A DNA stretch of 64,000 nucleotides from Desulfatirhabdium sp964549995 (GCA_964549995.1 CAZJXF010000001.1:1-64000), one strand, 5' to 3'; numbered from the stretch's first letter, positions 7,756 through 16,725 are shown. Notes: a model not told the origin generated them from the sequence alone. Numbers and translations are program-made.

Positions 7756-9369
7756 ATGTTCTGTTATCAGTGCGAGCAAACCTCCAAAGGTGAAGGATGC
7801 ACCAAGATCGGCGTATGCGGAAAGCAACCCGAAGTGGCTGCGCTGCAGGATCTGTTGATCCATGCCATGAAAGGACTGTCCAAAGCTGCCGTCGCAGCTG
7901 CCAAGGCCGGCATGACGGATTCTGAAATGGATCGGTTTGCGTGCGAGGCCGTTTTCTCCACTCTGACCAATGTCGATTTCGATCCGGAGCGGTTTCCGGC
8001 GCTCATCAACAAGGCCGTCGCCTACCGAGATGCGTTGAAGGAGAAATTGAACCTCACCGGCAATGAGGATGCCTTCACCTTCAAACCGGCTGCAACCCTG
8101 CAGGGGTTGATCGAGCAGGGCGAACGAGTCGGTGTAAAATCCGATCCGAACATCAACCCGGATATTTTGAGCCTTCAGCAGACGCTGACCTATGGTATCA
8201 AAGGTGTTGCGGCTTACGCCGATCATGCGGCGATATTGGGTCAGACGGACAACAAGGTGTTCCAGTTCATTTATGAAGGGTTGGCCGCCACCCTCAATGC
8301 CCAGGCGGGACTCGATGAAATGGTGGGGCTGGTTCTCAAATGCGGGGAAATCAATCTGCGGGCGATGGAATTGCTCGATGCCGCCAACACAGGGCATTAC
8401 GGACATCCGGTGCCGACGTCCGTGCCGCTTGGGGCCAAGAAGGGGAAGGCTATCCTGGTTTCCGGCCACGACCTCAAGGACCTCGAAGAAATTCTAAAGC
8501 AGAGTGAAGGCAAGGGCATTTATGTGTACACACACGGTGAAATGCTGCCTTGTCACGGTTATCCGGAGCTGAAGAAATATGCGCATTTCTACGGTCATTA
8601 TGGAACGGCCTGGCAGAACCAAGTGCGGGAATTCGCCGATTTCCCGGGTGCCATTCTGATGACGACCAATTGTATCCAGAAGCCAAAGGAAAGCTATCAG
8701 GACAACATCTTTACGACGGGCCTGGTCGGTTGGCCCGGCGTCCGGCACATTGCGGACAAGAATTTCGCACCGGTCATCGAAAAAGCACTTGCCCTGCCGG
8801 GGTTCACCGAAGACAAGCCGGGGAAGACCGTCATGGTCGGGTTTGCCCGGAACGCCGTCATGTCGGTTGCCGGAAAAGTCATCGAAGCCGTCAAGAACAA
8901 GAACATCCGCCATTTCTTCCTGGTGGGCGGCTGTGACGGCGCCAAGCCTGGGCGGGATTATTACACGAAGTTCGTTGAACAAGTGCCCAAGGATTGTGTG
9001 GTGCTGACGCTTGCCTGCGGAAAATTCCGCTTCTTCGACAAGGATCTCGGTGACATCGGCGGCATCCCCCGGCTGCTCGACATCGGTCAATGCAACGATG
9101 CCTACTCGGCCATCCAGATCGCCGTCGCTCTCGCCAATGCCTTCAACTGCGGGGTGAACGATCTGCCGTTGTCGATGATTCTGTCCTGGTACGAACAGAA
9201 AGCCGTTGCGATTCTGTTGACCCTGCTCTATCTCGGCATCAAGAACATCCGTTTGGGCCCGAGCCTTCCGGCATTCATCACCCCCAATGTGCTCGACGTG
9301 CTGGTGAAGAATTTCAACATCATGCCCATCAGCACGCCGGAGGCGGACCTGAAGGCCATTCTCGGATAA
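7756..9369 (+). CDS. hcp: Hydroxylamine reductase / hybrid-cluster protein
   Basis: Hcp carries one cubane Fe-S cluster and one hybrid Fe-S-O cluster and acts on nitric oxide or hydroxylamine in anaerobes. The 537-residue product has the N-terminal cluster pattern C3-x2-C6-x8-C15-x5-C21 seen in Desulfovibrio Hcp. Downstream come 'THGEMLPCHGYPELKKY', 'GTAWQNQVREF', 'MTTNCIQKP', 'GGCDGAKPGRDYY' and 'LACGKFRFF', the hybrid-cluster ligand regions. The ATG at 7756 starts the conserved 'MFCYQCEQT' and follows aaaggagatcgacc. It is the first gene after the putative HcpR site. A hairpin at 9399-9422 probably ends or attenuates the transcript. Confidence 0.97.
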   Translation: MFCYQCEQTSKGEGCTKIGVCGKQPEVAALQDLLIHAMKGLSKAAVAAAKAGMTDSEMDRFACEAVFSTLTNVDFDPERFPALINKAVAYRDALKEKLNLTGNEDAFTFKPAATLQGLIEQGERVGVKSDPNINPDILSLQQTLTYGIKGVAAYADHAAILGQTDNKVFQFIYEGLAATLNAQAGLDEMVGLVLKCGEINLRAMELLDAANTGHYGHPVPTSVPLGAKKGKAILVSGHDLKDLEEILKQSEGKGIYVYTHGEMLPCHGYPELKKYAHFYGHYGTAWQNQVREFADFPGAILMTTNCIQKPKESYQDNIFTTGLVGWPGVRHIADKNFAPVIEKALALPGFTEDKPGKTVMVGFARNAVMSVAGKVIEAVKNKNIRHFFLVGGCDGAKPGRDYYTKFVEQVPKDCVVLTLACGKFRFFDKDLGDIGGIPRLLDIGQCNDAYSAIQIAVALANAFNCGVNDLPLSMILSWYEQKAVAILLTLLYLGIKNIRLGPSLPAFITPNVLDVLVKNFNIMPISTPEADLKAILG

Positions 9370-9398
9370 AGAGGGACTGTCGTCATCAATCAACCGCA

Positions 9399-9422
9399 GG
9401 GGCGATCCGATGGATCGCCCCC
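9399..9422. terminator. Hairpin after hcp
   Basis: GGGGCGATCC-gat-GGATCGCCCC is a perfect 10-bp stem 30 nt past the hcp stop, and 21 nt before the next start. It resembles the core of the REP-like palindromes elsewhere in the window. It probably reduces read-through into the HD gene. Confidence 0.55.
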
Positions 9423-9442
9423 AAAACTCCTGGAGGCACCCG

Positions 9443-10171
9443 ATGAAATGTCCCGGACAGGACACCCAATACTGGAAGCCCGGTGCAATCTATGAAGCCA
9501 CATGTCCCAAATGCGGTGCATCGGTGGAATTCTTCAAAGACGACACCAGCCGCAAATGTTCGGCTTGCGGTCACCGGTTCGTGAACCCTGGATTGGATTT
9601 TGGCTGTGCGGCCTATTGTCCCTATGCCGAGCAGTGCATCGGCACCCTGCCGGAGGAGGCACTCGCACAGCGGGACGATCTGCTCAAGGATCGGGTAGCC
9701 GTGGAGATGAAGCGGTATTTCAAGAACGATTTCAAACGGATCGGTCATGCTTCGCGGGTGGCGCGCTATGCCGAGCGCATCGGGAAGCTTCTGGGTGCCC
9801 ATCCCGCCGTTGTTCTGGCTGCCGCCTACCTGCATGATATCGGAATCCATGAGGCCGAACGGAAATATCAGAGTACGGCGGCCCGATACCAGGAGATGGA
9901 AGGGCCGCCCATCGCCCGCTCCATTCTCGAAAAGCTGAAGGCCAAGGCCGAATTGATCGATGAAGTGTGCGACATTGTCGGTCATCACCACCATCCACGG
10001 GAAACGGAGACTGTCAACTTTCAGGCCGTCTACGATGCCGATCTCATCGCCAATATCGAAGACAACCGCAAGGAATCACCGATAGCTGCGGAGCGAATCC
10101 AGTCGATCATCGAAAAGTCCTTTCTGACGGATGCCGGAAGGGCGGTAGCGAGAGATGTGTTGCTGACGTGA
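9443..10171 (+). CDS. HD-domain phosphohydrolase-like protein with N-terminal zinc ribbon
   Basis: The 242-residue product begins with a Cys-rich part: C21/C24 and C39/C42 form a zinc-ribbon pair, and C55, C59 and C65 may bind another metal. An HD domain follows, with His102, the HD pair at 131-132 ('YLHDIG'), a His run at 181-184 and Asp near 198-200, matching the metal ligands of HD hydrolases. The substrate is unknown; HD proteins of this type often cleave nucleotides or phosphomonoesters. The ATG at 9443 follows tggaggcacc. It lies directly downstream of hcp and may share its regulation. The stop is followed 2 nt later by a tandem-repeat tract. Confidence 0.85.
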   Translation: MKCPGQDTQYWKPGAIYEATCPKCGASVEFFKDDTSRKCSACGHRFVNPGLDFGCAAYCPYAEQCIGTLPEEALAQRDDLLKDRVAVEMKRYFKNDFKRIGHASRVARYAERIGKLLGAHPAVVLAAAYLHDIGIHEAERKYQSTAARYQEMEGPPIARSILEKLKAKAELIDEVCDIVGHHHHPRETETVNFQAVYDADLIANIEDNRKESPIAAERIQSIIEKSFLTDAGRAVARDVLLT

Positions 10172-10173
10172 GG

Positions 10174-10290
10174 GGCAGGAGTCAGAAGGAAGAAGTCAGG
10201 AGTCAGAAGTCAGAAGACAGGAGTCAGGAGTCAGAAGGCAGAAGGCAGGAGACAGAAAGCAGAAGGCAGGAGACGGGAGGCTGGCGTCGG
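10174..10290. repeat. Degenerate heptamer tandem repeat tract (AGTCAGR type)
   Basis: About 117 nt of imperfect repeats built on aggagtcagaagtcag, drifting into 'gaaggcaggagacag'. The unit is 7 nt or a small multiple. It starts 2 nt after the HD gene stop and fills the gap before the ferredoxin gene. Related tracts lie at 40870, 59280 and 63894. Confidence 0.85.
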
Positions 10291-10341
10291 GTGTCGGAAG
10301 ACGGAAGTTTGGGCTCAGGGGAAAAGAAGGGTGAGATCATC

Positions 10342-11094
10342 ATGAAAGTTCAACGGAAAATCATTCAGATCGACGAGGAAAAATGCGATGGATGCGGGCA
10401 GTGCGTTACCGGATGTGCGGAGGGCGCGCTTCAAGTCATCGATGGAAAAGCCCGTGTCGTCAACGAAGTCTTCTGTGACGGACTCGGGGCCTGTATTGGG
10501 GAATGCCCGAACGATGCGCTGAAACTGATCGAACGGGAAGCGGAAGAATTCGACGAAAAGGCCGTCGAGGAACATCTGCGCCGCAATCAGAAAGTGTCTG
10601 CCTGCCCTTCGGCTGCTATCCAGGACCTTCGATTCCCTGGCACTTGCGAGAAAGCCAATGTCCCGAAGGAACTGAAACAAGAAGCAGGGGGTGTTCACTC
10701 CAACCTGTCGCACTGGCCCATTCAGATTCGGCTCGTACCGCCCAATGCGCCATTCCTGAAGAACGCCGACCTTCTGGTCACGGCCGATTGCGTTCCCGTC
10801 AGTTATCCGGCGATGAATGAAACGTTTCTTCCGGGGAGAAGAATTCTCCTGGGCTGCCCGAAATTCGACAACGTTCAGGAGGCCATCGACAAGTTCACCC
10901 AGATCTTTCGCCAAAACGAGATCCGCAGCCTGACGGCTCTGATCATGGAAGTGCCCTGCTGCTCGGGGCTGCCGTTTATCTTGAAGAAGGCGATGCAGGC
11001 ATCTGGTACGTCGATTCCGTTGACAACGGTCGTCATCTCGACTCGGGGGGAAGTGCTGCGTCGCATCGAGCCGAAGGATGCCGAGATGCTTTGA
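10342..11094 (+). CDS. Two-domain 4Fe-4S ferredoxin-like protein
   Basis: The 250-residue product starts with a ferredoxin domain: C15, C18, C21, C25 form a full [4Fe-4S] motif, but the second motif is C45-x5-C51-x3-C55-P, with Leu48 where the second Cys would be, so only three ligands are present there. The remainder (about 70-250) is a non-ferredoxin domain with 'DLLVTADCVPVSYP', 'LLGCPKFDN' and 'EVPCCSGLP'. Proteins like this accompany hcp in many Desulfobacterota and are candidate electron donors to Hcp (family knowledge; not shown here). The ATG at 10342 was chosen because the ferredoxin fold starts there; the upstream frame is repeat tract. Confidence 0.85.
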   Translation: MKVQRKIIQIDEEKCDGCGQCVTGCAEGALQVIDGKARVVNEVFCDGLGACIGECPNDALKLIEREAEEFDEKAVEEHLRRNQKVSACPSAAIQDLRFPGTCEKANVPKELKQEAGGVHSNLSHWPIQIRLVPPNAPFLKNADLLVTADCVPVSYPAMNETFLPGRRILLGCPKFDNVQEAIDKFTQIFRQNEIRSLTALIMEVPCCSGLPFILKKAMQASGTSIPLTTVVISTRGEVLRRIEPKDAEML

Positions 11095-11138
11095 ATTGTG
11101 GATTGAGGATTGTGGATTCAAACATCGGAATCAGGACT

Positions 11139-11307
11139 GATGGTCTCGCTAAAAGTCGCCTCTTACCGATCAGAAAACCTTTGTTTCCATCTTGGCTATC
11201 CGCCCGATCCTACGAGATCGGGCTGCTGAGTTTTTCCGCTGCGCAAGCAAAATGCACCCGCTCTCCTGCGGGTCAACCGAGAACATCTGACTTTTTGCGA
11301 GGCCATC
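11139..11307. mobile_element. Family-C MITE-like element (about 169 bp)
   Basis: Terminal repeats gatggtctcgctaaaagtcg and gactttttgcgaggccatc bound a core with a hairpin (cgatcctacgagatcg) and 'gctgctgagtttttccg'. The core is the reverse complement of part of family B, so the two families are related. Another copy is at 49882-50148. Confidence 0.85.
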
Positions 11308-11323
11308 AGGATTTCCGATTTTC

Positions 11324-11352
11324 GACTTCTGCCGACTGCCGACTGCCCACTG
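11324..11352. repeat. Short heptamer repeat (CTGCCGA type)
   Basis: Three to four units of 'ctgccga/ctgccca' run up to 2 nt before the next start codon. They are the reverse complement of the 'gcagtgg' repeats at 40786 and 49818. They occupy the place where a ribosome-binding site would be expected. Confidence 0.7.
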
Positions 11353-11354
11353 AC

Positions 11355-12161
11355 ATGGCTCTCTTCTCATCCAAATCCCAACTCCCCTGGACCGACGATG
11401 CCCTGAAGGCCGTCGAGCGGGTTCCCTTCTTCGTGCGAAAGCGGGTGAAGGCAAGGGTCGAAGCCGAGGCTGTGGCCAAAGGCTCTTCCCAAGTGACGCT
11501 CCAGGAAGTTGAAGAAACCAGAAGGCGGTTCCTGTCGGGTATGCACGAAGAAGTGCAGGGCTATCGCATCGAAACCTGTTTCAGCGATAGCGGATGCCCT
11601 AACCGCGTTCTGGATGGCTCCCATCTGGCGGCACGCCTGAAGGAACCCCTGACATCCGCCGATTTGCGGACATTTCTTCAAACCCGGCTCGGCGATCGGC
11701 TCAAATACCATCACGAATTCCGTGTGGCCATCGCCGACTGCCCGAATGCCTGCTCCCAACCCCAGATTCGGGATATCGGGATCATCGCTGCGGTCGAACC
11801 GCAGGTCGGTTCATCGGAATGCAGTCACTGTGGAGCGTGCAGCGCAGCGTGCATCGAGGGTGCCGTGGACGTTCGGACGACCTCCGATGTGCCGCAAATC
11901 GATCCGGTCCGCTGTGTTCGATGTGGGCAATGTATCGCCGCCTGTCCCACGCAGATGATCGTTCGTGGGGTATCCGGCTGGCGGGTGCTTCTGGGTGGAA
12001 AACTGGGCCGCCATCCCCGGCTGGCCGAGGCTCTGCCCGGGCTGTACGACGAGGATGCCGTCGTTCAAATCGTTTCGGCGTGCGTGATGCATTTCAAGCG
12101 TCATTTCGAGCCCCACCGTCGTTTTGCAGACATGCTTCCCGTGGATGCCCTTCCCGTCTAA
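11355..12161 (+). CDS. PCP_red-like / sulfite-reductase-like 4Fe-4S protein
   Basis: The 268-residue product starts with a short helical domain (about 10-55, 'WTDDALKAVERVPFFVRKRVK') resembling the PCP_red domain of light-independent protochlorophyllide reductase. A nitrite/sulfite-reductase-like segment follows ('ADCPNACSQPQIRDIG'), then two ferredoxin motifs ('CSHCGACSAAC', 'CVRCGQCIAACP'). It is much shorter than true siroheme reductases and has only one reductase-like repeat, so the reaction is unclear; a sulfite or nitrite reductase-like role is possible. The ATG at 11355 abuts a tandem repeat and has no visible Shine-Dalgarno sequence; upstream in-frame starts lie inside repeat sequence. 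It probably forms a redox group with the preceding ferredoxin. Confidence 0.8.
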   Translation: MALFSSKSQLPWTDDALKAVERVPFFVRKRVKARVEAEAVAKGSSQVTLQEVEETRRRFLSGMHEEVQGYRIETCFSDSGCPNRVLDGSHLAARLKEPLTSADLRTFLQTRLGDRLKYHHEFRVAIADCPNACSQPQIRDIGIIAAVEPQVGSSECSHCGACSAACIEGAVDVRTTSDVPQIDPVRCVRCGQCIAACPTQMIVRGVSGWRVLLGGKLGRHPRLAEALPGLYDEDAVVQIVSACVMHFKRHFEPHRRFADMLPVDALPV

Positions 12162-12279
12162 CCTCGTTGCGGCTTACATTTTCTTGATCTTCCCTTCGCC
12201 CTGTCCTATGGTTCCGTGAACCGACAACGAGCGGATCGATCGCAGGATCGGTTCGAATCGAACCATTGGATGGCCTTCC

Positions 12280-14484
12280 ATGACACCGCCAGAAAACCCA
12301 TCGGCACCGGTCGTTCTGACAGGACTGCTCGAGCGCATCACCCACCACAACGAGGAAACCGGGTTCACCATCGCCAAAATCCAGGTCAAGGGCAGAAAAG
12401 ATCTGATTACGGTGATCGGGCACATGTTGACTCCGAAACCCGGTGAAATCCTCGAAATCAAAGGAGGGTGGTCGAACCATCCGAAATATGGGGAGCAGTT
12501 CCGATTTTCGGAGTATCGGACGAAAACCCCGGCTACCGTACAAGGGATCCGCAAATACCTCGGTTCGGGTCTGGTCAAGGGGATCGGGCCCAAAATGGCC
12601 GAACGTATCGTCTCTCGGTTTGGGGCCGAAACGCTCGAGGTGATCGAAAACCGGATTGAATCCTTGGCACAGGTTTCGGGTATCGGGGAGAAACGGATCG
12701 CTCTTATCCGTCAGGCTTGGGAAGACCAGAAGGAAATCGGCGAAGTGATGGTTTTCCTGCAAAGTCATGGGGTAAGCCCGGCATTCGCCGCCAAGATATA
12801 CAAACAATACGGGAAGGCTTCCATCGATGTCGTCCGGGAAAATCCCTACCGACTGGCCATGGAAATCTTCGGCATCGGATTTCTGACGGCGGATCGAATC
12901 GGCGAAAAGCTCGGCATTCCCAAGGATTCGCCCCGGAGAGCGGAGGCCGGCATCGTCTATGTCTTGCATCAGCAGGCCGAAAAAGGGCATGTGTACTATC
13001 CTTTCGAAGAACTGCTCCAGTCCTGCATCGAAATCCTCGACATCCCGACAAACATCGTTTCCGAGGCCGTCGACCGGCTCGTTCAGTCTGCCGTCCTTGT
13101 CCGCGAATCCCATCCCCAGAATCCGACCCAGCCAAAAGAAGATCTCATCTATCTGCAGAAATTTCATGTCTGTGAAACCCGTGTCGCGGCACGGCTTCAA
13201 ATCCTCAACCGGGCGCCGGTGGCCCTCCGGCCCTTCGATCCCGAGGCAGCCATCCAGTGGGCCCAGAAGGGAATCGGGATCGAGCTTGCCGAACAGCAGA
13301 AGGAAGCCGTGCGCTGTGCGCTTTCCCACAAGACGATGGTCATCACCGGCGGGCCGGGCACCGGGAAGACGACCATCATCCGGGCCGTCATCCGGATTTT
13401 TGCGGCACTGAATCAGAAAATTCTGTTGGCCGCTCCTACCGGAAGAGCGGCCAAGCGGATGCAGGAAGCCACCGGTTTCGAGGCTCAAACCATCCACCGG
13501 CTGCTGGCCTACAGCATGCAGGCGGGCGGGTTTCAAAAAGACGAGAACCATCCGCTCGATGCCGATCTCATCATCGTGGATGAGGCTTCCATGATCGATA
13601 TCGTGCTGATGTATCACTTCCTCAAGGCGGTCGCCGTGTCCACCCGGCTGGTGCTGGTCGGAGATATCGACCAGTTGCCCTCGGTCGGTCCGGGAAGCGT
13701 GCTCTCCGATATCATCGGCTCGGGTCTTGTTCCCGTCATCACCTTGAAGGCCATTTTCCGCCAGGCCCAGAACAGCCGGATCATTGTCAACGCCCATCGG
13801 ATTCAACGCGGATTTTTGCCGGAGCCGGATGTGGACGCTTCCCTGTCCGATTTCTACGTCATCGAACGCGACGATCCGGAAAAGGCGGTCGAAACCATCC
13901 TCAACCTCGTGACGGATCGCATTCCGAAACGTTTTGGCCTCGACCCCATCGAAGACATTCAGGTGCTCAGCCCGATGAACAAAGGGGCTGCAGGCGTATC
14001 GAACCTGAACCTGAAGCTGCAGGAGCGGCTCAATCCTTCGGGTGTGAGCCTGACACGTGGGGGACGGATATTTCGACGCGGGGATAAGGTGATGCAGATC
14101 CGCAACAACTATGATCGGGATGTCTTCAACGGCGATATCGGCCGCATCGAGGGCATCGATCTGGAGGAGCAACAGGTCATCGTTTGCTTCGACGGACGAG
14201 AAGTTCTCTACGACTTTACCGATATGGACGAGCTGGTTCTGGCCTACGCCATATCCATTCACAAGTCCCAGGGATCCGAATATCCAGCAGTGATTGTGCC
14301 CATCCTGACGCAGCATTATGTCATGCTGCAGCGCAACCTGATCTATACGGCCGTTACCCGGGGAAAGAAGCTGGTCGTTCTGGTCGGCTCCAAGAAAGCA
14401 TTGGCCATCGGCATCAAAAACGATCGGGTCCAGAAGCGCTATTCCCTTCTCGCCGATAGGCTGCAGGGAAGATGGATTCCCTGA
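12280..14484 (+). CDS. recD2: ATP-dependent RecD-like DNA helicase (RecD2)
   Basis: RecD2 is a 5'-3' superfamily 1B helicase that works without RecBC in repair. The 734-residue length is typical. An N-terminal OB-like domain is followed by helix-hairpin-helix repeats ('VKGIGPKMAERIV', 'VSGIGEKRIALI'), then Walker A 'GGPGTGKTT' near residue 357, Walker B 'DEASMID' near 433, 'GDIDQLPSVGPG', and the C-terminal 'SIHKSQGSEYPAVIVP' (motif V) with 'YTAVTRGK'. It stands alone between the Hcp group and the TRAP operon. The ATG at 12280 is the first in-frame start; its ribosome-binding site is weak. Confidence 0.96.
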   Translation: MTPPENPSAPVVLTGLLERITHHNEETGFTIAKIQVKGRKDLITVIGHMLTPKPGEILEIKGGWSNHPKYGEQFRFSEYRTKTPATVQGIRKYLGSGLVKGIGPKMAERIVSRFGAETLEVIENRIESLAQVSGIGEKRIALIRQAWEDQKEIGEVMVFLQSHGVSPAFAAKIYKQYGKASIDVVRENPYRLAMEIFGIGFLTADRIGEKLGIPKDSPRRAEAGIVYVLHQQAEKGHVYYPFEELLQSCIEILDIPTNIVSEAVDRLVQSAVLVRESHPQNPTQPKEDLIYLQKFHVCETRVAARLQILNRAPVALRPFDPEAAIQWAQKGIGIELAEQQKEAVRCALSHKTMVITGGPGTGKTTIIRAVIRIFAALNQKILLAAPTGRAAKRMQEATGFEAQTIHRLLAYSMQAGGFQKDENHPLDADLIIVDEASMIDIVLMYHFLKAVAVSTRLVLVGDIDQLPSVGPGSVLSDIIGSGLVPVITLKAIFRQAQNSRIIVNAHRIQRGFLPEPDVDASLSDFYVIERDDPEKAVETILNLVTDRIPKRFGLDPIEDIQVLSPMNKGAAGVSNLNLKLQERLNPSGVSLTRGGRIFRRGDKVMQIRNNYDRDVFNGDIGRIEGIDLEEQQVIVCFDGREVLYDFTDMDELVLAYAISIHKSQGSEYPAVIVPILTQHYVMLQRNLIYTAVTRGKKLVVLVGSKKALAIGIKNDRVQKRYSLLADRLQGRWIP

Positions 14485-14667
14485 CAAGGCCACCGCCCGG
14501 TGGGTATGAATTGTAGCGCAAATCCGATTCATCCGGTAAATCGGAGTTATTTCTCTCTTGAAGGTGGCTGCCATATGGTGTATTGGGGCGAAAGGTTGGA
14601 TAGGTGAGACCATCAGACCGTCGGAGGATGGGAAATGGGTGGCGCCAGCCGCCTCAATGCTCTGAGG

Positions 14668-14718
14668 CCTGGAACGATCCCACAATGGTGGTTACAGCGA
14701 CTTTTTGCGAGACCATCA
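14668..14718. mobile_element. Degenerate right end of a family-B element
   Basis: The segment ending ggttacagcgactttttgcg + agaccatc matches the right end of the family-B copies at 1-93 and 59581-59724. No matching left end was found; 14605-14616 (gagaccatcaga) may be a remnant. It lies in the leader of the TRAP operon. The rest of the 273-nt gap shows nothing else I can name. Confidence 0.55.
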
Positions 14719-14757
14719 AGCACTACACATCTCAACACCAGGAGGTTCTTGCCACAA

Positions 14758-15294
14758 ATGATCGATTTCTTTCGGAAGTTTTGTAACACCATCGACGGAA
14801 TCAACAAGGCCGTCGGAAACATTACATCCTGGGCGGCGCTCGTCGTCGTTCTGGTCGTATTCATCGATGTCGTCATGCGATATGCCATGAACACCAGCTA
14901 TGTGTTCATGCAAGAGCTCGAATGGCACTTGTTTGCGTTCATCTTTCTCATCGGTGCCGGATACACCCTCTACAAGGACGGTCATGTCCGGGTGGATATT
15001 TTCTATCAGAGGCTCGGTGACAAAGGCCGTGCGTGGATCAATCTCCTCGGTACGATCTTGTTTCTCATTCCAGGATGTTACCTCATTATCACGACATCAT
15101 CCAAATTCGCTCATACGTCCTTCATGAACCTCGAAGGCTCGCCCGATCCCGGCGGCATCCCCTACCGGTTCATCATCAAGTCCGCCATTCCCGTCGGCTA
15201 TCTGCTGATTCTGCTTCAAGGGATCGCCATGGGCATCCGGAGCTTCTTTACGATCATCGGCAAGGACCTCGATCCGAAGAAGGAGGAAGCCTGA
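14758..15294 (+). CDS. dctQ: TRAP transporter small membrane subunit (DctQ type)
   Basis: DctQ is the four-helix membrane subunit of tripartite ATP-independent periplasmic transporters, which use an ion gradient to take up carboxylates. The 178-residue product shows about four hydrophobic segments, with 'FIDVVMRYAMNTSYVFMQELEWHLF' typical of the family (conserved E-E/L-E region). The ATG at 14758 follows ggaggttcttgcc. Its stop codon overlaps the start of dctM by one base (TGATG), so the two are translationally coupled. Confidence 0.93.
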   Translation: MIDFFRKFCNTIDGINKAVGNITSWAALVVVLVVFIDVVMRYAMNTSYVFMQELEWHLFAFIFLIGAGYTLYKDGHVRVDIFYQRLGDKGRAWINLLGTILFLIPGCYLIITTSSKFAHTSFMNLEGSPDPGGIPYRFIIKSAIPVGYLLILLQGIAMGIRSFFTIIGKDLDPKKEEA

Positions 15295-16619
15295 TGCAAT
15301 ATCTTGCCGGTTGGATGTTTTTGGCGATGTCCATTCTGATCATGGTCGGTTTTCCCGTCACCTTCACCCTGTTGGGTACAGCGCTCACCTTCGGATTGAT
15401 CGGCTTCGGGTGGAACTTCTTCAATCTTCTTCCCCTGCGGATCTGGGGGGTCATGAACAACGTGACCCTGTTGGCCGTTCCCCTTTTCGTTTTCATGGGG
15501 GTCATGCTGGAGCGTTCCGGGCTTGCAGAAGAACTGCTCGATACGATGGGCCTGGTCTTCGCCAAGCTGCGGGGAGGGCTTGCGGTATCGGTTGTCGTCG
15601 TAGGTGCGCTGCTTGGGGCATCGACGGGTATTGTCGGCGCAACCGTCGTGACGATGGGCCTGATCGCCGTTCCCACAATGCTCAAACGGAACTATCAAAA
15701 AGAACTTGCGACAGGTACGGTTGCCGCCTCCGGTACGCTTGGGCAAATCATTCCGCCCAGCATCATTCTCGTGCTTCTCGGGGATATCATCGGTGTGCCG
15801 GTCGGCGATCTGTTTATGGCTGCCGTTTTCCCGGGTTTGGTACTTGTAGGCTTATACATTGCGTACATTCTTGTGGCCTGCCTCATCAAACCGAACTGGG
15901 CGCCGCTCATCCCGAAGGAGGAACTCGATGTCTTGAAATCCGGCCAGTTCTGGGGACGTGTCAGCAAGGCGCTTTTCCCGCCGCTTTTCCTGATGGTGGC
16001 CGTATTGGGTTCCATGTTTGCTGGGATCGCATCCCCGACGGAAGCCGCTTCCGTCGGGGCTGTCGGCGCGACCCTTCTGACGGTCATGAATCGGAAGTTC
16101 AGCTATCAGATCCTGCGGGAAGTCTGTTACTCCACCATGCAGTTGACAAGCATGGTCTTCATCATTTTGGTGGGTGCCGCTGCTTTCGGCTTGGTCTTTC
16201 GTGGAACCGGCGGGGATACGCTCGTTCGGGAATTCTTGGGCGGGTTGGCAGCCACACATGGCAAGTGGTTCGTCTTCACCATCGTCATGTGCGTCATTTT
16301 TATCGTCGGATTTTTTCTCGATTTCATCGAGATCGTGTTTATCCACGTTCCGGTGCTGGCACCCATTATCATCGAATTCGGCATCGATCCGCTGTGGTTT
16401 TGCGTGCTTCTGGCGGTCAACCTGCAGACGTCCTTTTTAACGCCGCCATTCGGGTTCTCGCTCTTCTATCTCAAGGCCGTCACACCACCGGAGGTGGAAA
16501 CGGGGCACATTTACAGGGGGATCATCCCCTTCGTTGCCCTGCAGTTGATCGGGTTGACGATCTGCGTGCTGTTCCCGATTCTGTCGACCTGGTTGCCGAA
16601 AGTGGTGTTTGCGAATTGA
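15294..16619 (+). CDS. dctM: TRAP transporter large membrane subunit (DctM type)
   Basis: DctM forms the ion-coupled transport channel. The 441-residue, very hydrophobic product has about 12 membrane segments and family motifs such as 'GALLGASTGIVGATVVTMG', 'SGTLGQIIPPSIILVLLGD' and 'SPTEAASVGAVGA'. The C-terminal 'LNLQTSFLTPPFG'-like unit appears as 'VNLQTSFLTPPFGFSLFY'. The start at 15294 overlaps the dctQ stop. The substrate-binding gene follows 106 nt downstream, completing the operon. Confidence 0.95.
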   Translation: MQYLAGWMFLAMSILIMVGFPVTFTLLGTALTFGLIGFGWNFFNLLPLRIWGVMNNVTLLAVPLFVFMGVMLERSGLAEELLDTMGLVFAKLRGGLAVSVVVVGALLGASTGIVGATVVTMGLIAVPTMLKRNYQKELATGTVAASGTLGQIIPPSIILVLLGDIIGVPVGDLFMAAVFPGLVLVGLYIAYILVACLIKPNWAPLIPKEELDVLKSGQFWGRVSKALFPPLFLMVAVLGSMFAGIASPTEAASVGAVGATLLTVMNRKFSYQILREVCYSTMQLTSMVFIILVGAAAFGLVFRGTGGDTLVREFLGGLAATHGKWFVFTIVMCVIFIVGFFLDFIEIVFIHVPVLAPIIIEFGIDPLWFCVLLAVNLQTSFLTPPFGFSLFYLKAVTPPEVETGHIYRGIIPFVALQLIGLTICVLFPILSTWLPKVVFAN

Positions 16620-16725
16620 CGGATATTGTTCGACGTGATGGATTTTTCGATCATCCCGTTGCCGATCATCCCAGCCGTTTGCTGTACAACCATCAACCGA
16701 TTCAAGAACGAAAGGAGCAAGTTGC

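Noticed and set aside
12240..12265. tRNA-like T-loop sequence (ggttcgaatc)
   Set aside because: It is part of a short palindrome (ggttcgaatcgaacc) and no cloverleaf can be built around it. No tRNA was found in the window.
12094..14685. A long open antisense frame (over 860 codons) opposite recD2
   Set aside because: It mirrors a clear RecD2 coding sequence, has no family motif and no ribosome-binding site. Long antisense frames are common in GC-rich genes with strong codon bias.
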